NCBI RefSeq assembly: GCF_001684975.1
Contig: NZ_MAYH01000012.1
Span: forward strand, 718,242-782,241
Direction of reading: 5' to 3'
DNA length: 64,000 bases
Origin: Chryseobacterium artocarpi
Lineage (GTDB): Bacteria > Bacteroidota > Bacteroidia > Flavobacteriales > Weeksellaceae
The position numbers and the translations under genes were made by a program. Of this stretch, positions 59,201 to 64,000 are shown piece by piece (positions within the stretch are counted from its first letter, which is position 1; each line of letters opens with the position of its first letter). Under the pieces are notes generated by a model. The model was not told the origin of the DNA. It worked only from the letters and a program-made list of their open reading frames with translations, and searched no databases.

Positions 59201-61904
59201 TTCCGTTAACATTCATTTTGTAGTAATTGTTATTTCCTGCAAAATAAGATCTTGCTCCGGGAGTTAATCCACTGAATGTAATATCATTTACAGAAACATC
59301 ATTAGTCATCTGTATAGCTGTAATTCCAGTGGTAGAAAATCCTGAATACTGATCAAAGAAAACATTATCATTGATGGTAGGAAGACCACAGTTTGCTGTT
59401 GTTCTAGCGCTTGAAGGGTCCAGAGACCAATGACTGAGGTCGTTCCAGCTACCATATCCTCCTTTCCAGTAAAAGTTTTTAGAAGTAGTGGCTAAGAAAT
59501 TAATTCCGGAATTATTTCCATTGTCAATAGAATTTTTCGCATTGATGGGTTTAGCACCTGCTACCGGAGTGATATAGCTTACATTAATTCCAGAAATATT
59601 CATTCTGTTCAGCTCTGTAAATCCATTACCGTTAATATTGTTCCCTAAGATCAGGTTATTTCCACCCTGACCTGTTAAATTAAGAATCAAATCACAATCT
59701 GTACGATTGAATAGCCAACTGTCAGTTATAGTCAGCTTTGCTGTAACATCAGACATTGTAATATTAGAGGATGCATTAATGACTGCATTTTTTGTCTTAT
59801 TGATTCCAAAAAATCTGATATCCCCACTATTCACTTGAAAAGTCTCGGTATTCAAATACTGTATAGATCCAATAGCAGTTCCTTCCTTATAGGTTTTACC
59901 AAAAAAATGATTCGTATTTCCAGAGCTATAATAACGCCCGTTGTAATTTTGGAAGTATGCAGTGGTATTAGGTGCAGTAATGGTCTGTTTTGTTAAAATA
60001 TTTAAGACAGTCTGGCTTAGCAAAGCATTATCTATATTAACACTGTTACCTCCCAGCCAAAGCTCACCGGCTTTTATTTTTCTTCCATCTGCATATAGGT
60101 TACTCGTCAAAGCATTGTTATCAAAATTGAAAACACCGCCCACTTCTACATCATAAGGAGTCCCTGAATTAGATGGCATGAGATAAAAGTTATCATTACC
60201 ATAAATAGTCAATTGATAGACTTTCTGACCTTCAAAACTCATATAACGATTGACTGCCGGATCTCCTGCATTATATTTAATAAAATTAACTGATGCAGGA
60301 AGAGACATCTCTTTCTGTAGATAAAGATTACCATACAAAGTGGTGTTGATATTCAAAACAGGGTTGGCTGGAGCATTATTCCAGGTCATATTTCTTATTG
60401 TAGCAACTGTTCCGCCATTATTAATAATGTTATTCCCTGAGGTAAAACCTGAATTTTCATTAAAGATTACATCATCATACATGATAGGAATACAGTTGGC
60501 AGAAGTTCCTCCTGATGTGAACGACCAATGTGCCGGATCATTCCAGTTACCACCACCGCCTATCCAGTAATATGTTTTTGCCGTGATCCCAGGGTAGGTG
60601 ATATTGCCGGTATTAGTTCCTCCATCTATACCTGCTGTTATAGAAGCTCCTCCTGTAAGTCTTACAGAAGCTAAATTATAACCATTAAAAGAAGCTTTCC
60701 CGTTTCCATTAATAGATGCCGGGAGAATCAGGTTCAGTGGTAATGTAGGTTCTACAGCTGCAAATTTTGGAATGATTCCGTTACATGAATTATTGGCAAT
60801 AAGGGTTTGGTTCACCTGAAAATAAGGATTGGAAGTAGTCTGTCGGAAGCTGTATTGTCCACCATTCAGAGTAAGATTATTAATATCAAACTGTGTTGTT
60901 CGAAATATATTATTTCCCTTTCCCAGAGTCACGTTTTTTACTTCAAATCGGGTTCCCTGTAGATCAGCACTTCCATCACCCAGAACCATGTCATTACCTT
61001 TAAATAAATTAGCATTAATGGTACAGGCATATAAATTAACTTTATTGAAGTTAAACTGAGTTCCGATAAAGCTACCGCCTGCAGTACCTACTCCTGCTAC
61101 TTCATCCACCGTCAGAAGATTTCCTCCTGATATTTGAGAATAGCCAGAAGCAGTTAAGACTATTTTTTTGATATTCTGTGTAGTCTGTATGTTCAGAACA
61201 GGAAATGAAAGGGTGGCTTGGGTAAGATTAGCTGCTGAGTTTAATGTCATTGTGCTCGTGGAAGTCACCGTTGAAGATCTGAAATTTGAGGCTGCTGAAG
61301 AACTATGGGTGAATACCATAGTATTAATATTCTTATTATCAGTATCTAAAAAAGCATTCTCATTGATGTTAAAAAGGAAAAATCCATTACTGGCAAAGTT
61401 TTTAACAAGTTTGAAGGTTCCGTTTCCATTAAGATTAAAATAAGATTGATAACTACCGCTTATATAGGATGGATCAATCATATTATCAGGAACATCAATC
61501 AGGTTGGGAGTGGGGTTAGAACTGTCTGAGAAAAGATTCATACTCAGGCTATATATTGCAGAGGCATTAGACTTCCATTTCAGATTTCCGTATACATTAA
61601 AAACACTTGCTGACGGAAAGCTTAGTTTAGTCGTAAATGAATCGTCTATAATGAAATCTTTACAAGTAGCTGATGAAGGAATAGTTAACGTACCACCACT
61701 TGCAGGAAAGCCACTTCCTGAAGTAATATAAACATTATCATAACGTGAAGGAATAATGGTAGCAGCCTGTCCGGAAGATGAGCCTATACGCCAATGGTTC
61801 AGATCACTCCAGCTGCCGGCGCCGCCTACCCAGTAATAATTATTTTGGGCAAAAATACTCTGACTGATCAGAAAGAACAGAATGAGATATAATTTAAGTT
61901 TCAT
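56262..61904 (-). CDS. Giant exported repeat protein, probable surface adhesin
   Basis: This 1880-residue protein has a signal peptide ending 'FFLISQSIFAQ'. A motif of the form YYW-G-G-x-G-x-W-x-D-x-x-HW recurs at about residues 23, 443, 810 and 1200. The last three copies are each followed by a C-x-x-P-x-x-x-D-(D/N)-V-x-F block. The modules of 370-420 residues between are Asn/Ser/Thr/Gly-rich beta sequence ('NVFFDQYSGF', 'VNGNMVLHAG'). Near 1600-1670 lies a PKD-like Ig domain ('PGDYKVSVTYSQDGCNITEN'). The C-terminus ('IIYHNDHFYEGIENGKWIRV') does not look like a type A or B T9SS sorting domain, so its export route is unclear. Adhesion or matrix function is inference. Confidence 0.82.
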   Translation of the reverse strand: MKLKLYLILFFLISQSIFAQNNYYWVGGAGSWSDLNHWRIGSSSGQAATIIPSRYDNVYITSGSGFPASGGTLTIPSSATCKDFIIDDSFTTKLSFPSASVFNVYGNLKWKSNASAIYSLSMNLFSDSSNPTPNLIDVPDNMIDPSYISGSYQSYFNLNGNGTFKLVKNFASNGFFLFNINENAFLDTDNKNINTMVFTHSSSAASNFRSSTVTSTSTMTLNSAANLTQATLSFPVLNIQTTQNIKKIVLTASGYSQISGGNLLTVDEVAGVGTAGGSFIGTQFNFNKVNLYACTINANLFKGNDMVLGDGSADLQGTRFEVKNVTLGKGNNIFRTTQFDINNLTLNGGQYSFRQTTSNPYFQVNQTLIANNSCNGIIPKFAAVEPTLPLNLILPASINGNGKASFNGYNLASVRLTGGASITAGIDGGTNTGNITYPGITAKTYYWIGGGGNWNDPAHWSFTSGGTSANCIPIMYDDVIFNENSGFTSGNNIINNGGTVATIRNMTWNNAPANPVLNINTTLYGNLYLQKEMSLPASVNFIKYNAGDPAVNRYMSFEGQKVYQLTIYGNDNFYLMPSNSGTPYDVEVGGVFNFDNNALTSNLYADGRKIKAGELWLGGNSVNIDNALLSQTVLNILTKQTITAPNTTAYFQNYNGRYYSSGNTNHFFGKTYKEGTAIGSIQYLNTETFQVNSGDIRFFGINKTKNAVINASSNITMSDVTAKLTITDSWLFNRTDCDLILNLTGQGGNNLILGNNINGNGFTELNRMNISGINVSYITPVAGAKPINAKNSIDNGNNSGINFLATTSKNFYWKGGYGSWNDLSHWSLDPSSARTTANCGLPTINDNVFFDQYSGFSTTGITAIQMTNDVSVNDITFSGLTPGARSYFAGNNNYYKMNVNGNMVLHAGYYDAGYFSGFTFVNINKPTGTLKNVTPNGASTSLTFSGDAQWKMNRGTSQYDLSSSSNISQTDIAGNILDISGTLMNISNFNLNGAKLIMDNADLTVNNSFSINTKQPVVNTTNSVIKLFKSSGGSEADIAFSNQNHYFEKIEYTNTTTNTDYIISFNFPGGVINNFIIHSAIASRLDKVNPSILLKTSMSVNNLTIEKNNNVSLEGNLQVSQSLKILGDCLDRITLASSPAQPRTLILPNYSSNPSNYVIDKVQIKSISSSGGQTYTATSSTDLGGNSGINFQDVIPSVSRNLYWIGGQGLWRDPQHWSLTSGGTPVSACDIPTAIDNVFFDQNSGFTSILNKIQIRGTYLSKANNITFNNAPNQPVLDFTTDGGNPYYLSVYGNLTLQSDVKVVVPMSSFGLTRNIVMFPGTSTGRTRYIDTKGAFIHLNINSQDYFELKSPYQGDINFLNAAGFKTNNHPMTLVNFSWNQSINNNPVVDLGQSVITGTRTNSVGTPNYYMPSLPYYNFYSPYFLISSGNNQLTVNADAAKADMGYFTTNTPTGFNFGDLTVWKDGIVNTGTKVWNFNKMTFLGSTTTNSVSTLSSSGKYKTLYFNPGSYQIENSQTVTENLFMTGTPCNRISVIKSTAGQNNISLDPTATYTMFYASIRDMNFSRPVNAFGNSQDLGNTVNLAIVPTDVQAAGFGGNKVLCASEFPKTYDASTLYGTDPNATYTWTKLNAPNAGVMSTSPIVTFTQPGDYKVSVTYSQDGCNITENFTISSVALPVDSSTSSATSVVKQPSGDVQVKFKGSLAQTYIFTYSVNGGPDQNITSAANGEAIILHPKDQIGTFVYRLKNILFATGKSCPAEISNKEISVNVNPDCPTPGVMMLMDNVLRGCTASTGARRLTELTPSIVSNPPTDAGVTRLISGTGIVVKENNEVFMIRNTAALPETLTLPSNKPHIQGAIIYHNDHFYEGIENGKWIRVDND

Positions 61905-61992
61905 GGGGTTTGAATTACAAGATTAATAATGAATTAAGCTATAAATGCTTAATTCTCAATTGAGTTGAATAGATCAAGAAATTTCTTATAAA

Positions 61993-62853
61993 TTATTTGG
62001 TCTTCTTCAGCTGTTGTATTTCTTTTTGCAATTCTTCTATTTTTTTACCCTGATTCTGAACAGTCTGCAATAAAAGAGGAATTAATTCATTATAATTCAC
62101 CGATTTATAACCGTCATTATCAGTACTGACAATATTTGGAAGTACTTTTTCAACTTCCTGGGCAATAAGCCCATATTGAAGCTGAGTGTTTCCGCCTTTC
62201 TTTTTTCCTGTTTCATTCCAGAAGTAGGAGACAGGTCTTAATTGGTTGATGATTTCATTGGAAGATTTTATTTCCGTGATATTTTGCTTTAGCCGCTCAT
62301 CAGAATTATAATCTATAGCGCTCGCTTTCACAGTTCCAGCTACATCTAATTTTGCAGTTGCAGATGGGGTAGTACCGATCCCAACACTTCCAGTTCCGGA
62401 GAAAACAAGATTTTTACCATTAAGATCTACATTTCTTGATGCCAAAGGAGTAGTGATAGAGCCATCGGCAGTATAAAGATTTGAATTTACCCCTACACTT
62501 TCCCAATTATTTCCATTCCAGAAATAATATCCGGGTTGAGTAATTTTGGCAACCTTTGAAGTGGGAGCAGCTGGAGTAGCAGTAGCATAGATCATCAAGG
62601 ATTCTGTTCCAGGTTGGATGTTGGCTGTCATTGTCTGGATCTGATCTCCTGTAAGGCGTGGAATCATTAAACCTTCAGCCTGTCTCGTTCCGTCTGTTTT
62701 GGCTGTAATGTCTAGAGTAGCTTTCGGATCAGGTGTATTGATCCCGATTCTGCCTGCTTGAGCGTAGAAAAATGAACTGATAGATGTGCTTCCGATTAGG
62801 CATAGCCTGAACACTGCAGAATGAGTATTCTGCAAGAAAGTAGAGTTTTGCAT
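61993..62853 (-). CDS. Exported protein with S74 intramolecular chaperone domain
   Basis: This 286-residue protein has a signal peptide ending 'SISSFFYAQ', then beta-rich sequence ('RIGINTPDPKATLDITAKTD', 'GSVGIGTTPSATAKLDVAGT'). The C-terminal S74 domain (about 180-286) carries the self-cleavage motif SDERLK (Ser183 and Lys) and ends in a coiled coil ('LLQTVQNQGKKIEELQKEIQ'). The S74 domain trimerises and folds tail-fibre-like beta helices, then cuts itself off. No phage genes are near, so this is a cell-envelope protein, as is common in Bacteroidota. It lies 88 bases upstream of the giant repeat-protein gene. Confidence 0.88.
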   Translation of the reverse strand: MQNSTFLQNTHSAVFRLCLIGSTSISSFFYAQAGRIGINTPDPKATLDITAKTDGTRQAEGLMIPRLTGDQIQTMTANIQPGTESLMIYATATPAAPTSKVAKITQPGYYFWNGNNWESVGVNSNLYTADGSITTPLASRNVDLNGKNLVFSGTGSVGIGTTPSATAKLDVAGTVKASAIDYNSDERLKQNITEIKSSNEIINQLRPVSYFWNETGKKKGGNTQLQYGLIAQEVEKVLPNIVSTDNDGYKSVNYNELIPLLLQTVQNQGKKIEELQKEIQQLKKTK

Positions 62854-62894
62854 AGTTTCTTTAATTGCTTTTTAAATGAATATATTTAATTTCC

Positions 62895-63431
62895 TTAGTG
62901 TGAAGAGGTGAGTATACTTTTTACAATGGTTTTCGATGTCTCAATTAATTCATTGGATCTGTAAAGTTGGCTGGTTAATATTGAACTTTCAAAAAGAAGA
63001 TAGATATGATCTGATAAGGTCTCATCTTTGATCTCCTCCTTAAAAAAATCCCGAAGTTTGTTTTTGTGATAGCGGAGAACATCATGAATTTCTATCTGAT
63101 CCGCAGGTATTTCAGATAAAATATTCAGGAAGCTGCAGCCCCGGAAATCCTCTTTCTCGTTCATGTAAATAAGAAAATCAAATGATTTTAATATTTTTTC
63201 CTCAAGGATTTGGACTCCTGATATAAATTTTTCCAGTTCAGATACCCAATATTCATATCTTCTGTTGAGAAACTCAATGCATAAATCATCTTTTGACCTG
63301 AAATGTTGATAAAAACTAGCCTTTGATACATTAGCATCTTCAATAATCTGATTGATACCGGTACGGTTATAACCCTGTCTGTGAAACAAAAGCAGGGAAG
63401 TGCTTAATATTCTTTCGCGAGGTCGTGGCAT
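62895..63431 (-). CDS. TetR/AcrR-family transcriptional regulator
   Basis: This 178-residue protein has a TetR N-terminal HTH (about 5-50): 'ILSTSLLLFHRQGYNRTGIN' and 'VSKASFYQHFRSKDDL'. The ligand-binding C-terminal part is all helical. Regulators of this type usually repress a neighbouring gene or their own. An imperfect palindrome AACAGAC-N6-GTTTGTT at 63467-63486, upstream of its -7 box, could be its operator. The regulated gene may be the tail-fibre-like gene downstream, 41 bases away, or itself. Confidence 0.88.
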   Translation of the reverse strand: MPRPRERILSTSLLLFHRQGYNRTGINQIIEDANVSKASFYQHFRSKDDLCIEFLNRRYEYWVSELEKFISGVQILEEKILKSFDFLIYMNEKEDFRGCSFLNILSEIPADQIEIHDVLRYHKNKLRDFFKEEIKDETLSDHIYLLFESSILTSQLYRSNELIETSKTIVKSILTSSH

Positions 63432-63447
63432 AGGTTTATGTTTTTCA

Positions 63448-63455
63448 CAAATGTA
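63448..63455 (-). promoter_or_regulatory. Candidate -7 box of the tetR-family gene
   Basis: TACATTTG on the minus strand fits TAnnTTTG, 16 bases before the start codon. No TTG is at standard spacing. Confidence 0.4.
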
Positions 63456-63466
63456 AATAAAATATG

Positions 63467-63486
63467 AACAGACTGGTACGTTTGTT
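63467..63486. promoter_or_regulatory. Candidate TetR-type operator
   Basis: AACAGAC-TGGTAC-GTTTGTT is a 7-bp imperfect palindrome (one mismatch) with a 6-base centre that is itself almost palindromic. It covers the expected -33 position of the tetR-family promoter. Confidence 0.4.
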
Positions 63487-63517
63487 AAAAAAATCTTAAA
63501 AAATATTTTTTATGCTT

Positions 63518-63557
63518 TAATAAAATAAAAAAATGACAGTGAATTTCACTGTCATTT
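63518..63557 (-). terminator. Terminator of the partial surface-protein gene
   Basis: AAATGACAGTGA (63531-63542) and TCACTGTCATTT (63546-63557) form a perfect 12-bp stem. The T-rich tail is on the minus strand. It lies 79 bases beyond the stop codon at 63636. Confidence 0.75.
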
Positions 63558-63635
63558 AACATCAAACCAAAATTATTTCATGATGATTATTTAGATTGTA
63601 TTCTAAGACATCATTTATAACTCGAAAAAGAGCTT

Positions 63636-64000
63636 TTATGGATATGTCCAAAATGTCCATTCAGTTCCATTGAAAGTACATAATGCATCATTTATTGGAT
63701 CATATACCATTAACCCCGCGGAAGGGTTAACAATATTTTTATAAGGGTCCGTCACTTGTGGTAAAACCATAAGTTTTGTTGTAGACTCCAAAACTAAAGC
63801 ACCATCCACAGTGCTGCTTTTGGCTCCCATAACTGTTTTTTTTGTAGAATCGTCAGTTCCTCCTGGCTGTGCAACAGCATTTGTAATAGCAGCAGTATTA
63901 CTAAGATCTAACCAAATACCGTTTTGTTTGAACTTTAGTTTTTTATCATTGGTATCAAAAATAAAAGTTCCATCCACGGCAGTACTTAAAACACCAGATG
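63636..64000 (-). CDS. Surface-protein-like gene, 5' partial
   Basis: The frame stays open to the right edge. The first visible in-frame start is a GTG at 63977, but in-frame codons continue to 64000 (SGVLSTAV before DGTFIFD), so the gene begins outside the window. The visible 121 residues contain two related 'VDG' segments ('TAVDGTFIFDTNDKKLKF' and 'STVDGALVLESTTKLMVL'). They end in 'GLMVYDPINDALCTFNGTEW', a pattern also seen in the tail-fibre-like protein at 61993-62853 ('YYFWNGNNWESVG'). It is probably an exported beta-rich surface protein. Function unknown. Confidence 0.65.
   Translation of the reverse strand, partial: SGVLSTAVDGTFIFDTNDKKLKFKQNGIWLDLSNTAAITNAVAQPGGTDDSTKKTVMGAKSSTVDGALVLESTTKLMVLPQVTDPYKNIVNPSAGLMVYDPINDALCTFNGTEWTFWTYP

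Noticed and set aside
61993..62853. Prophage tail-fibre region
   Set aside because: The S74 domain is the only phage-like feature; the protein has a signal peptide and the neighbours are ordinary chromosomal genes.

Overview
The window reads as chromosomal DNA of a Bacteroidota bacterium of the Flavobacteriia, most likely Weeksellaceae and Chryseobacterium-like. The reasons are the low G+C, promoters of the TTG-N17-20-TAnnTTTG type, several TonB-dependent receptors (one with an STN domain and a sigma/FecR pair), a type IX secretion sorting domain, a GT117 (DUF2723) protein, DUF2480, and repeated AT-rich intergenic palindromes. This placement is inference from families and style; no database search was possible. 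There is no phage, plasmid, insertion sequence or CRISPR array.

Layout. 1-5147: end of a SUKH-like acidic protein, an SDR-like protein with a degenerate active site, and a GT117 membrane protein. 5429-10351: an AraC regulator divergent from a TolC-EmrA-EmrB type efflux operon. 10570-13395: a GlxA-type regulator, a DJ-1/PfpI protein and an S66 peptidase. 13808-14176: three identical tRNA-Lys(UUU) genes behind one canonical promoter, followed by a GNAT gene. 15002-18016: tandem paralogues of a membrane TPR/HTH regulator, then about 660 bp of AT-rich DNA. 18680-20624: an AraC regulator with a TetX-like flavin monooxygenase. 21053-28842: one long minus-strand operon joining nickel metallochaperones (HypA, HypB, a UreE-like protein) to a FecCD-type ABC importer, a GNAT protein and a TonB-dependent 'siderophore' receptor. 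29297-33028: a GNAT protein, a small membrane protein, a methyltransferase, a Crp-like regulator and a ketopantoate-reductase-like enzyme.

33149-38222 is a redox block. A superoxide dismutase, a DUF2480 protein, an FMN reductase, a ferredoxin-NADP reductase and a [2Fe-2S] ferredoxin form one minus-strand operon, with a further ferredoxin beyond it. It is divergent from a SufR-like cysteine-rich regulator. The space between them holds a perfect palindrome with the core CAAC-N6-GTTG, which overlaps the -33 element of the sod promoter. 38276-48580: an ECF sigma factor divergent from FecR and an STN-type TonB receptor, followed by exported proteins (beta-helix-like lipoprotein, T9SS cargo, small lipoprotein, S41 peptidase lipoprotein). 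48635-56181: a sterol-desaturase-like hydroxylase, two unrecognised small genes, a TonB receptor/beta-propeller phytase operon, an NTF2-like protein and a decayed pseudogene. 56262-64000: a giant repeat-containing exported protein, an S74 chaperone-domain protein, a TetR regulator and a partial surface-protein gene running off the right edge.

The two most informative units are the nickel-handling operon, whose context argues against a plain iron-siderophore reading, and the SufR-like regulator/superoxide dismutase operator. Several intergenic palindromes look like small dispersed elements.
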